A stretch of DNA of 64,000 bases from Allomyces macrogynus ATCC 38327 (taxonomy: Eukaryota > Blastocladiomycota > Blastocladiomycetes > Blastocladiales > Blastocladiaceae). Of the stretch, positions 41,698 to 52,209 are shown in pieces; position 1 is the first letter of the stretch, and every line of letters begins with the position of its first letter. Under the pieces are notes generated by a model that made no database searches, was not told where the DNA came from, and was given only the letters and a program-made list of their open reading frames with translations. The stretch lies in the NCBI GenBank assembly GCA_000151295.1, contig GG745332.1:1195738-1259737 (forward strand), in the 5' to 3' direction. Both the position numbers and the translations under genes were made by a program.

Positions 41698-42926
41698 ATG
41701 GCAACACAGTCCGCAACATCAAGTACCGACAGTGTCCAGCACGAATCAACCTCGAATGACGCCGTCCAGCCTCTCATGTTCCGCTGCATCCAGTGCGGCA
41801 CGCCCGCACAACGGCTCTACATCACGTACAGCAAGGGCAACTTGCAGCTCGAGCAATGTGTACGCCGTCCCCGAGCGTATATATCAAGCTTTCGTCGTGC
41901 TGACCCGCGTCGTCACTGTGGTGGTCGTGCAGGTGTCGTGTGGGGCCTTTGTGGACTCGTACGTCGAGTGCGACTCGGTGCTCGTTGCGATCGACATGTT
42001 GCTGCACAAGCCCCAAGTGTACCGTCACGTTCTCTTCAACCGACGTGGTCGCGCGGGCCAGCCCGAGCTGCCGGGCCACGGCGTGGACTTGCGCGTTGCT
42101 CGGTTCGGGTTGCTCGTTGTGCTGTTCGACGTCTACACGCGGCTGTTGCGCATGGAAAAGGCCGCTAGTGCGGTGGAGGTAGACGGTTCCGTGGCCATGT
42201 ACGCGACGCGGTGGGCAACGGGCGCGCTCGCCGCGTGCCGCGATTCTGGCACGGCAACGGCGTGGGGTCAGCAGCTCGCGACACTCGCAGCTCCTCTTCT
42301 GTCGCTTCTCCCAGTTTCGGACCCGGCCGAGGCAATTCAATCAGCATGGGTCGTTCTGTTGCCGCCGCAGTTGCAGCTGATCCGCGAGGTTCTGTCCCAG
42401 TACCTGAACGTTCTCTTGTCGACGGCATTAGGTACAAGGAGCGACTACGTTTCCTCGATTCAATGTCGTCGAATTGACACCGATTCTTTTTGCCGCGGTG
42501 TAGAATCAGTCATTACGTTCGCTGTCGTCGGACTGGTCTGCCGCTTCCTCACCCGAAAATCAGCGCGTCGCGAGGACCGTGTCCGACCTTGGACGCGATT
42601 GTGGGATGCCTCGGTCCTGTCGAGTTTCGGCCAGCTGATCCTGATCCTTATGGTCGTTTGGGACCCGCCAAAACTCGACCCGGAGAATATCGCCTACGTC
42701 TGGCTCATCAACGTCTACGTGCTCTTCACCAACGCGCAGGCCTTGTGTGGTGGGTATCTGCTGGGTAGACTTGACTATTCTCCGACTGTGATCTTGACTG
42801 AATGACTACTTTTCGATTGCGGCAGTCGCGTTTCCCTTTTCCTACTGGGTGGCCCTGTCGACGGTCGTCGCGGCCAACTTATTTGCGCATTGGGCGACGT
42901 GGGCAGCCGTGTCTTTTGTGTGTTGA
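41698..42926 (+). CDS. ARV1: ARV1 sterol/lipid homeostasis protein
   Basis: Four exons (41698..41859, 41933..42431, 42504..42749, 42826..42926) give 335 residues. The N-terminal Arv1 homology domain is complete: zinc-binding CIQCGTPAQRLYITYSKGNL then LEQC, SCGAFVDSYVECD and VLVAIDMLLHKPQVYRHVLF. The remainder holds membrane helices: ARFGLLVVLFDVYTRLL, VITFAVVGLVCRFL, SSFGQLILILMVVW, YVWLINVYVLFTNAQAL and ALSTVVAANLFAHWATW. Arv1 is an ER membrane protein needed for sterol distribution and GPI precursor handling. Each exon boundary restores a family motif and all phases close. Its start codon is only about 80 bp from the end of the DIRS element. Converges with KAR5, with 86 bp between the stops. 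Confidence 0.93.
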
Positions 42927-43012
42927 TGTCGTGCGCGTTCGCTTGTATCATAGCGAAGCATACAAGAGCATGGATTTTATTGAGTACATCCCCCCACCCC
43001 TCTTTTCTATCG

Positions 43013-45499
43013 TCAAAGGTCCTCCTCGCCCGAGTAGTCCGCCAAGTCCGTGCCCGCGCCATACGAGTATGGCACGACCTCCACCACCGCGCGCTTGCTG
43101 CGAGTTTGGCGCGTCCACAGCCGCACCGTGAACGTGACGACCAGGAGCGCGAAAAGGACAAGCTACGCGGAGTCAGCGTCGGGTCAATTGAACGGTTACT
43201 AGCACGAACCGCGGGGAACGTACCAAAAAGACGAGAAACGCGACGAGGACGATAACTAGCGACGGCAAACTTCCGACCTCCATCACGACCGCGGCAACTG
43301 ATGGGTTCGTCCACGGCCGGTCGTCGACAGGGAGCGGATCAGCAGGTCCCGCGCTCGTCGTGGCGTTTGGAACAAGAAACGGGCTCAGAGAAAACGACGG
43401 CACAAGCGATGCCCATGAGCGGGTAACCCAGATTACTAGAATGGGATCTCGGCGGGTCAGTCGCATGGGAACTAAAATTGAGAAATGCCAATACTTCATC
43501 AACCCGTACCTGCTCCACCCACGATTACCAGTCCAGAGAGCCGCTTCGGGCTCAAGAGCACCACGCCCGCCACAACCGCAACGAACACGGCCACGACAGG
43601 CGCCGCGACAGACCGGACGCTGTCTGCCGCACCGACCAGCAACCCGGCCAAGTCGACGACAAATCCGACGTGTTTCGACGTGGCCTCGACCGACTGATGA
43701 AGCTTGTCGAGCGACCCGGCCATTTGCTCGATGCGTTCCTGCTCCTGCTCGCGCTGTGTGGCCACGGCTGTAGCCATTTCCTGAACCTGCGTGTGCACCT
43801 GCGCCTGCATTGCCTCCATGGCCCGAAACTCGTCCGTCATTCGCTGCAGCGCGACGTGCTGCTCCGTCACGAGCGCCGTCGTTTGCTCGTGGACCGCCGT
43901 AACCCACGCGAATTGCTGGTCGGTGAACCGGCGCCACCGCTCGTGGTGCGATTCGGAGAGTTGGTTCAGTGTCTCGAACGACTAGATGGCATTGCGCAGA
44001 AACGAGTCAGCGAGTGAGGCCAGCACAACAGAGATTCGAGGGCGATGCAAAGCGGGAGCGCACCTGGACCAATACAGTCGTTTGGTTCTCGGCGACCTGC
44101 TTGAACATATCGATCCAATGCTGGAAAAGGGGACAAATCGTCGCGTAAATCTGCGAATCTTCGGCTTTCAAAACACCAACGCGAGAGGAGCAGCCACGAA
44201 CCACCAATTGCACTACCGCGTCGCGCGCCTCGACCTGCCCCGCCGACACGTCCGCGACCTTGGACCGCACCGTATCCAAGTCCGTCGTGACCGTCGTCAG
44301 CGCAGTCTGTGCAGCACGCGTCTCGCGCTGCACATGCGCCATCCACGCGGCCGACTCGTCGCGCCACGCATCGAACCGCGCTTTCACCTCCTCCTGCGCG
44401 CGCTCGATCCCGTCCACCACATTGCGCGCGGCGGCCAAGTCGCCCGCGAGATGTGTCACGTTCGACGACAAGTCGCGTGTCCACCCGACAATTTGGTCCG
44501 TCTGCGACGCAATCGTCGACTGCTGGTCGTGCAATTGCCGCCAGGCCGCCATTTCCTGCATGTGCAGCTGCACGACGTCGGCCGTGTGCTGCTTGAGCAT
44601 GTTGTTGTTGACGAGCTGCGTGAGCGTCAGGTTGTAGAAGAGCGATTCGACGAGCTCGCGCTCAATGTGGTGCCGCACAGCGTAGCACATGGCCATGACG
44701 TCGCGGAAGTAGCCCGAGTAGGACGTCCAGAGTTGCGGGACTTGAGCAAGGGCCCTATCTCGGTGGATGATCAGAAGAGTGGTGAGAAGAATGCTTGAGA
44801 AAACGCATACTCGATGCACGAATTCCCGACGGTGCCGTGCAAACACTGCGGCGGGACATAGATGTTGGCGTGCAATTTCGCATAGCGTCAATCGGACCGC
44901 ATCTAGGCAAGAAAAACAAATCGATGGGTCAACCAACTGGAACTATGCTCAATTAGAATGCTTTCGTGAGCAGAACGTACAGCTGATCTTTTCTTCTTGC
45001 GAAACGGTCAGCTCACGGCATCCTTGCTGGAGCGTGACGGCGGCATCTCGATAGCAGTCCACGCCGCGCGACTCGTATTTCTGAATAGCCCCTGAAAAGA
45101 GCGGTGTGTCAAACGCCGCGAGCTCGCAAAACTGGAAAGGACGTCTTACTTTTCCCGTAGTCTAGCATTGCGAGCTCCTCTTCGGTCTGCTTGCGGATCG
45201 ACTGGATCCATTCTAGCCGCGAGCCACACGCGACGATCAGACGAGGGCTCCATCTACCCGATACTCGCTCGAAATCCTGAACCTTCGTGATTCGCCAAAC
45301 CAGGCAAACTTGGCGCGTTGGAGTCCGTGCGGGAGACCGCCGAGTTGCCGGGCGTGTTTCCTTGTGGGGGCTTTTGGTCAACCGCGGTCTTTGTGCCCCA
45401 TGAAAACCAGGCCGGATCCGCATCGGGATTTCCGGTCGCGTGGATGGCCAAGGCAGCCCATAGCAGGACGAGGACCGCTATTACGCCATGTCGGTACAT
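43013..45499 (-). CDS. KAR5: KAR5/GEX1/Brambleberry-type nuclear fusion protein
   Basis: Seven exons (45265..45499, 45150..45212, 44981..45091, 44064..44902, 43510..43981, 43224..43435, 43013..43162) give 693 residues. The N-terminus has a signal peptide (GVIAVLVLLWAALAIHATG). Next is the family's Cys-containing region: KYESRGVDCYRDAAVTLQQG, CRELTVSQEEKISYAVRLTL, CEIARQHLCPAA. A long coiled-coil lumenal part follows (NLTLTQLVNNNMLKQHTADV and on; AQVHTQVQEMATAVATQREQ). Hydrophobic C-terminal segments come last: AAPVVAVFVAVVAGVVLLS, SLVIVLVAFLVFL and LVLFALLVVTFTV. Kar5/Tht1/GEX1/Brambleberry proteins sit in the nuclear envelope and are needed for nuclear membrane fusion after gamete fusion. 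The identification rests on architecture and the CEIA region, not on a search. Intron 1 is 52 bp. Confidence 0.75.
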
Positions 45500-45964
45500 G
45501 TTGGAGGCCCCGCGGCGAGAAAAAGCTGAGCTTGAGTTTGGCTTCGTGGTTGTAGTCGATTAGCTGGTTGCTGCTGTAGTCAGTTGTGCAGTAAATGGGT
45601 CTCGCCAGTCCAAGTCGGGTTGCAGTCGTCGTCACGATTGCCGCCCCCGTCGTTAGCATTTCAATCTTTTCGAACCAAGCGGGTTCTGCCGCCGATAGCT
45701 TTTGCAGGCCGCTCATAATCGAGTGGAGCAATAGCTACGAAATCATTTTCGGCTTGAGTCGCATCATTTGCGCGTCTTCGATTATTTCGTCGATAACACA
45801 TCGAAATCAAGGGGTTTGCAAGGGGTTGCTGCCTTTCATGGTCGTCGCGGCATTCGTGGCGTTCGAGGTGCAGCAGAAAGGGGCCGCCTTTAGCCGTCGA
45901 TCAGCAGCGACAACAACGCGTCTCTCGCAGTCTCGCATCATAACAACCAATCACGCTTTTCGGC
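45500..45964. other. divergent region between KAR5 and DUS1
   Basis: These 0.46 kb contain both promoters. A minus-strand frame here (SGLQKLSAAEPAWFEKIEML, then TGAAIVTTTATRLG) looks amphipathic and could be a small upstream exon or uORF of KAR5. I do not call it. Confidence 0.45.
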
Positions 45965-48246
45965 ATGACTGCGTCCACAATCGCGGCGACCACGTATCGC
46001 GCGGCCATGTTGACGATGGCCTGCGCCGGCGGCCTGTCGCATCCATCGCGAGCCCAGCAAATTCTCGACACCCAACACATTGCAAACGAACCGACCGAAA
46101 TGACCATGACCAGTCCCGTTGCCGCCGCCGCCGCGGCCACGGCCGCCGTGACCACGACGCGCAAGCTCACGGGCTACGACTTCTACCGCCGCGTGCTCAA
46201 GTCGGCCAAGCACATTGTCGCGCCCATGGTCGACCAGTCCGAGCACACGTGGCGCCTGCTATCGGCGCGATACGGCTCGCACATGGCATACACGCCGATG
46301 CTGCATGCGCGCCTGTTTTCTGAGAACGCCGAGTACCGCAACGAGTTTTTCTCAACGTCCGAGGAGGACAGGCCGCTCATTGCTCAGGTGTGGGCGAATT
46401 TGATAAAATCGGCACCGCGTTGCATGCATTTTCAGCTAATTATTGTGCTGGAACTCTGCTAGTTCTGCGCGAACGATCCCGAGACGCTGCTCCGCGCCGC
46501 CAAACTCATCGAGGACCAGTGCGATGCCGTCGACATTAACCTGGGCTGCCCGCAGGTACGGCTCTTTTGCCACCTGAAGTATTGGGCGAGATTTTGACTT
46601 GGACTTGGAAACCGGTTTCTTACCAATACAATCAATTGTCGTGTTGCACTGCGTGCAGGGTATCGCCAAGCGCGGCCATTACGGCTCGTTCCTCATGGAG
46701 GAGTGGGAGTTGATCTACAAGCTCGGTATGCTGCTGCTTGGTTTGGCAATCGAGAGTGAGACAAATGGCCCGATGATTGACTTTACGCTTACGTTGTTGT
46801 CAACCAGTCAACATTCTCCACGAAAACCTCGCCGTGCCCGTGACGTGCAAGATCCGTGTCTACCCAGAGGTGGAGAAGACGGTCGAGTACGCCAAGATGC
46901 TCGAAAAGGCCGGGTGTCAACTGCTGACGGTGCATGGCCGCTTGCGCGAGCAAAAGGGCCACAACACGGGCATGGCCGACTGGTCCAAGATCAAGGCCGT
47001 CAAGTCCGTCTCGCTTCCATTTTCGTGGTCGAGTGTGACTGTGGGCTGACCCATCTCGTGTTCTCCACTTCCAGGGAGGCCGTTTCGATTCCCGTTCTTG
47101 CAAACGGCAACGTACGCTCGTCCAACTTGACGTCTTTCATCCCACCTCGACCATGGCGCTGACCTGCCCCTCCTTCTGCTCGAGTAGATCCTGTACTACG
47201 AGGACATTCAAAAGTGCATCGACGCGACGGGTGTCGATGGCGTCATGTCGGCCGAGGGCAACCTCTACAACCCCGCGATTTTCGGCAACATCCACCCGCC
47301 CGTCTGGCAAATGGCCGAAGAGTACCTCACGCTGTGCCGCCAGTACCCGACGCCGCCGAGCATGGTCCGCGGCCACTTGTTCAAGATATTCCGTTCCTGG
47401 TGCGCGATTTTTTCCCGCTCTCCCCGCTCCAAGACGCGTCCCCCTGACCCTGCTGGTCCACCATTTAGCATCAACGACTACCCCGATCAGCGCGACCAGC
47501 TCGCCAAGGCCGTGAAAATGGACCAGTTTGAGTCCGTGACGGCGCAGTTGCGTTCGGTTCTCGAGCCGATCGCGCAGGCGTCGTCGTGGGACGTGACCGT
47601 GCCGTCGTCCGAGATTCCCAACGACATCAACGGGTACAAGAAACTGCCATCATGGGTGTGCCAGCCCTACATGCGCGACCCCGTGGAAGTCGCGGCCAAG
47701 CAGGCGCAGGACGCCGTGGAGGAGCTGAACGAGGGCGACGCGGCATTGACGCCCCAAGAGAGGGAGGCCAAGCTCGCCGAGGAGGCGCAGCGCAGGGAGG
47801 AGCTCGTCAAGGCGCGGCAGGAACGCAAGTTGGCCAAGCGCAAGCGCAAGGAGGTGCAGAAGGAGCGCGAGGCCGTGACCAAGAAGAGTATGCTGTTATC
47901 GGTTTTCGCCCTTCACCGTTTTCGATTGTCGTGGAACTGACGATTGGGAGCATCAGGTCGCGGAGTAAGCTGCACGAAGTGCTTCAACATCTCGTCGACC
48001 AAGTGCGCGCAGGGATTGTGCAAAAACTGCTGCAGCGAGACGCTCAAGCAGAATGCGGCCGGGCTGTACGCGCGCGGGATTACGATTGACGCGATGAAGG
48101 ACCAGACCATCGTCGAGGACTTGCAAGTCGAGTGCCCGGCGCACGGCAAGGGGTGGAAGCTGATGGTGCCGTACTCGCCTGCAACGAATGTCGACGTGTC
48201 GGCGACGCCCGTGGAAGCAGCAGCAGCAGAGCCCGCGCAAGCATGA
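45965..48246 (+). CDS. DUS1: tRNA-dihydrouridine synthase 1
   Basis: Eight exons (45965..46387, 46463..46555, 46659..46725, 46808..47003, 47075..47111, 47188..47399, 47469..47887, 47957..48246) give 578 residues. FMN-dependent Dus features: [32 protein letters not shown] joined across an intron to [63 protein letters not shown], then [11 protein letters not shown] and [15 protein letters not shown]. The C-terminus has a basic coiled coil ([20 protein letters not shown]) and a Cys-rich zinc-binding end ([19 protein letters not shown]). Dus1 reduces U16/U17 in the D-loop of cytoplasmic tRNAs using NADPH. Every phase closes. The first 45 residues before the catalytic domain could reflect a later true start (MTMTSP at about 46097). 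Confidence 0.93.
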
Positions 48247-48275
48247 GACGATGGGCGGTAGATGACGGTTGCATA

Positions 48276-50304
48276 TCAATAACAATCCATGACACAAACA
48301 TGATCACCATATTTGCTGCCGTCTCCATCCCCGACGCGTTCAGCGAGGGCGCGGTAGTAGTGCACCGTCGCCATGAGCTCGCGCAGCTCCAGCTCGTGCA
48401 TGGGCGCATCGCTGCGTCGATCCAGCTCGTCGTCGTCATCGCTCGCGGCCGCGCCCGCTTGGGGCGACGTTCCATCGACGTGCCCCCAGGCAGCCAGGAC
48501 GCGGCGAGCCAGATGCTGGACCGCATCGGCCGGATGCGTTGCGAGCGGCTGAACCGTCGATCCAAGTCGCGTTCGGGGCGTGTTGGACCACAACGCGGGA
48601 GCAGCAATGAGGCGTACAGAACATTGAGGACCCGCCGCTCGTCGGCGCGAGCCTCGGCCAGGTTGTGCGCACAGCACAATGGCGAGGTCGAGAATGGCGG
48701 GCGTGGTGGCGGAAGCTGGATCGAGAGTGCAAACCATTTATTTGAGTGGCCAGAGCGGCACGTACTGGTCAGCCTCGGCTGGATCCGCGGGTGTCGCAAC
48801 GTCGGCCTCCAACGCGTCGAGGATTCACGAGCGGAGCAGGAGGCCATCGGCCTCGGCAATGCGGAATGGTTGATTGCCGGCGTACCGCAAAATCGTGCCG
48901 TGGATGTGCGTCGCGACGCCAGGCTCCTCGGCACGAGTCGTGACCATGGCGCAAGCCGACGGTTGGAACGGGATCAGCGCAGTCGCGTCCGTGGCAAACC
49001 CATCGTCGAGCAATTTCTCCGTCATGTCTCGCGCGTACTGCGCGACTGTCGCAGCCTCGACCAACGGCCGCCGTTGCAAAAGCGCAAAGATGCCGAGCAA
49101 CTTGCGGCGCACCGGTGATGTGGGGTCGCCATGTGCGCACACAAGACGGCCCGGTCGTCCTCGGTCAAGACGAGGCCCGACTCGGCGAGAATACAGACGA
49201 ACTCGGCGGCAGCGAGCGCGTCGTCCAGGTGGTTGCTGCTCAACAGGCAGGCGAGCAGTTCTGTCACGTCCGCTCGTGAACAGTGGCTGTCCCAGCGCGA
49301 GTTTGGTGACGACCATGCTCGCGGTGCGACCCACTTCCGCGTGTGGGTGGATCAAACAGTCGAACAGAACTTGCGACGCAATAAACTCGTGCGGGTCGAC
49401 GAGCATGGTTACTGGATCATCTCGAATGGCCTCGACAACTCCGAGGAGCAGTTTTTCGTTGACGGCGAGAATCTAGGGGAAGCGAGCACGATTGGTCATA
49501 CTTTCCAGTCCATAGCTCCGGCAACAAAGCAAACGCGCACGTCATTGTTAGCCAGGTGGTCGAGAGCTTGATCCACCACACTCTCCACCAGATCGTGGTA
49601 CTGACTGTGAACCCTGTCGAGATTGGCACTGGCGGTCGAATCATTTGGCCACAATCCCGACTTGCGAGGCCGCACAAACGGAGAGCAAACAGCGCCAAGC
49701 GATCATCAATAATCGACTGTTGCGGACCGCTTTCTTCCCCACCTGTTCCTGCGTTCGGCCCGTCACGCGCTGGCCTGTCGGGCTCCTGGGGATCCAAGAG
49801 CCGTTCAACGACGGGCAATGAGCACGCCTCGACGGCGCGTACAGTTCGCGGCGCGGCGAGGATCGTGACAACCTCCTTGGCGAGCTCGCGCGCATAGTCA
49901 GCAATAACCAAGTACAAGCGGTCGTGGAACGATTCTTCTGGGATCGCGTACGAGCATACGGGCAGCGCCAGGACCAGGTCGTCAAGGTCGGCCGCCCACG
50001 CATATGCGGCCGTGTACGTGCGCGACCTTGGCGGATCGTCGGGATTGTCCCCGTCGTCATCATCGCGATCGGGAACACGCTTGCGCGTGCGTGGCGGGTC
50101 TCCTTCGTTGTCGTGACCGTTAGCGACGAGATCACACGGCTTGGTCGCCGTCAAATCCAGAGTCCATCGTCGTCGTCCTGTCCGCCGCTGCCGTCGCCTT
50201 GTGATGCTCGTGCATTGTTGATTGCAGCGGGTTGGTCTGTGGCCGTGAATGATGGTCGTCGCTGCTTGAAAAGCTGCAGACTGTTGAGCATCAGTGGGAC
50301 TCAT
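48276..50304 (-). CDS. unknown helical-repeat protein, approximate multi-exon model
   Basis: Coding-like pieces on the minus strand start at ATG 50304. An acidic/basic leader (RKRVPDRDDDDGDNPDD) precedes AYAWAADLDDLVLALPVCSY and RLYLVIADYARELAKEVVTI. A second piece reads HDLVESVVDQALDHLANNDV, AVNEKLLLGVVEAIRDDPVT and DPHEFIASQVLFDCLIHPHA. A third gives VTELLACLLSSNHLDDALAA and AEFVCILAESGLVLTEDDRA, and a fourth FALLQRRPLVEAATVAQYAR. The last, near 48300..48600, gives DAVQHLARRVLAAWGH and ELRELMATVHYYRALAERV. Paired amphipathic helices suggest a HEAT/ARM-type solenoid. I could not close all junctions. A stop at 48738 directly followed by an ATG could split the locus into two genes. Family not recognised. 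Confidence 0.45.
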
Positions 50305-50437
50305 TCCTGTTGCGGTTCGTTGCGGTTGCCGATCTGCGCTCTACTCCAACCACTTCGCCGGTTGCTGTGATCTGCCTTGTCAACGGTGACGACGCCGACC
50401 ACCTGCTGCAGTCCTCTCCAGCTCTCGAACTCCAATT
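50305..50437. promoter_or_regulatory. short divergent promoter
   Basis: Only 133 bp separate the start of the helical-repeat gene from the start of the RFC subunit. The two probably share a bidirectional promoter. No element is recognised. Confidence 0.4.
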
Positions 50438-51875
50438 ATGGCGCTCTGGGCCGACAAGCACCGACCCACGTCGCTCGCGTCGCTCGACTACCATGCTGAT
50501 CTCGGCCAACACCTCGAGCGGCTCGCCAATGAGGGCGACTTCCCGCACTGCCTCGTCTACGGGCCCGACGGCGCCGGCAAGAAGACGCGCATCATGGCCA
50601 CGTTGCGCGCGCTCTACGGCCCTGGCGTCGAAAAGATCAAGATTGAGCAGCGCACAATCACGGCATCGACACGCAAGATCGAAGTGAACCTGATCGTCTC
50701 GAATTACCACATTGAAATCAATCCAGTGTAAGCGGCATTAGGTTCCATCAACATGGCGTGCCGTGAGCGACTTCTACACGGTGTGCCTTTGTTGATCAGC
50801 GAAGATTGTGCATAACGTCATGTAGCGAGGCCGGGATCCAGGACCGTTTGATCGTACAAGAGCTCATCAAGGAGCTCGCGCAGACGCAAAACATTGACGC
50901 GGCTGCAGCCAAGCGGTTCAAGGTCGTCATCATCTCCGAGGCCGACAGTTTGACCTTGCCGGCGCAGCACGCGCTGCGTCGCACCATGGAAAAGTACATG
51001 GCCAATTTGCGCGTCATCATGTGCTGCAACTCCACGTCCAAGATCATTCCGGCCATTCAAAGTCGTTGCCTGCTCGTGCGCGTCGCGGCTCCGAGCCACG
51101 ACGAGGTACGTTTGCTCTTTTGGAATTGAGTGCATGGCCGCAAGGGCTCATCTTTGGTTCCCGTTCGTGGGTGGTGTGTAGATCTCGACCATTCTCCGCG
51201 ATATTGCCAGGAAAGAGGGGTTCACGGTGGCTCCTGAAGTCGCGGCCAAGATTGCCGCCGAGTCTAAGCGCAATCTGCGCCGCGCGATTTTGATGCTCGA
51301 GGCGCTCTACGTGACCAACGGATCACCGAGGCACGCTCGCGCCTTCGTTTCAAGTGGACGGATCTTGTTCGGCGAGATCTGACCTCTGCTTCTCATTCGA
51401 ATAGCACGATTACGGCGCACGCCGACCTGTCTGGCATCGAGTACGACTGGGAAGTGTATATTGCCGACACGGCGACTATGATCATCCAGGAGCAGTCGGC
51501 CGACCGGCTCGGCCAAGTGCGCACGCGGCTCTACGAATTGCTTGCGCACTGCATCCCGCCCAACGTGGTCATGAGGGTACGGCCGACCATTTTCGGTTTG
51601 CTCGGCACGCATATCGACTAAAGATTTGAACAGACGCTAGCCAAGGCGATTGCTGACCGCGTGCAGGAGCCGATGCGGCCGGATATTTTGGTCATGGCAG
51701 CGCACTACGTACGTCCGCCTTTTTCCGGTCTTGGTCATTTGAATGCGTTCTAACACGTCGGCCTCACTAGGAGCACTCGATGTGTATCGGGTCCAAGCCG
51801 ATTTTCCACCTCGAGGCCTTTGTCGCCAAGGCCATGGCCGCCTACAAGCGGTTCTGTGTCGAAATGGTGATGTGA
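50438..51875 (+). CDS. RFC3: replication factor C subunit (human RFC3, yeast Rfc5 type)
   Basis: Six exons (50438..50727, 50826..51105, 51182..51366, 51405..51576, 51634..51708, 51771..51875) give 368 residues. AAA+ clamp-loader features: MALWADKHRPTSLASLDYH, P-loop VYGPDGAGKKTRIMATLRAL, SNYHIEINP, VVIISEADSLTLPAQHALRR (divergent Walker B), MANLRVIMCCNSTSKIIPAI and the SRC box IQSRCLLVRV. The C-terminal collar has WEVYIADTATMIIQEQSADR, YELLAHCIPPNVVMR and GSKPIFHLEAFVAKAMAAYK. The GKKT P-loop is typical of the RFC3 (yeast Rfc5) branch. It loads PCNA at primer ends and takes part in alternative checkpoint clamp loaders. The third intron must be only 38 bp to hold the frame, and that junction is the least certain. 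Confidence 0.93.
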
Positions 51876-52209
51876 CGGCGATTCAACATCCAACACGCAG
51901 CATTTTTTGATTCTATGATCGCTGTTCTCGTTGCTGCTCGAACAGTCAAACGATCATTCTGTAAACGAGTTGGGATGAGTGGACCACAAAAGAACGCCCT
52001 CGAGCTATTTCGAAGCGAGAACGGCAACAAGCGAGGTCAAAGACGTCAAGACAAGACTGTTGCATTGAATCAAAAGAGAATCGACGACAAAGGACTCCCC
52101 CAAGGCAAACCGAAAAAAACAAAAACAAAAACAAAAACAAGGCAAACCCCAACGCGGAACCAACCAAAAGCAATACACAAAGTCGCGCACACACAACCAC
52201 GTCGCGATC
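51876..52209. other. convergent 3' region
   Basis: This 0.33-kb gap lies between the RFC and CCT2 stops. It carries an A-rich run with AAAAAC units at about 52115..52140 (T-rich on the CCT2 strand), suited to CCT2 3'-end formation. No gene. Confidence 0.6.

Noticed and set aside
45595..45960. Plus-strand frame upstream of DUS1 as part of DUS1
   Set aside because: It starts at a non-conserved position and is in a different frame from the Dus catalytic domain.
47075..47111. tRNA-like GTTTCGATTCCC box
   Set aside because: It is coding sequence of DUS1 exon 5 ([12 protein letters not shown]); no cloverleaf can be drawn around it.
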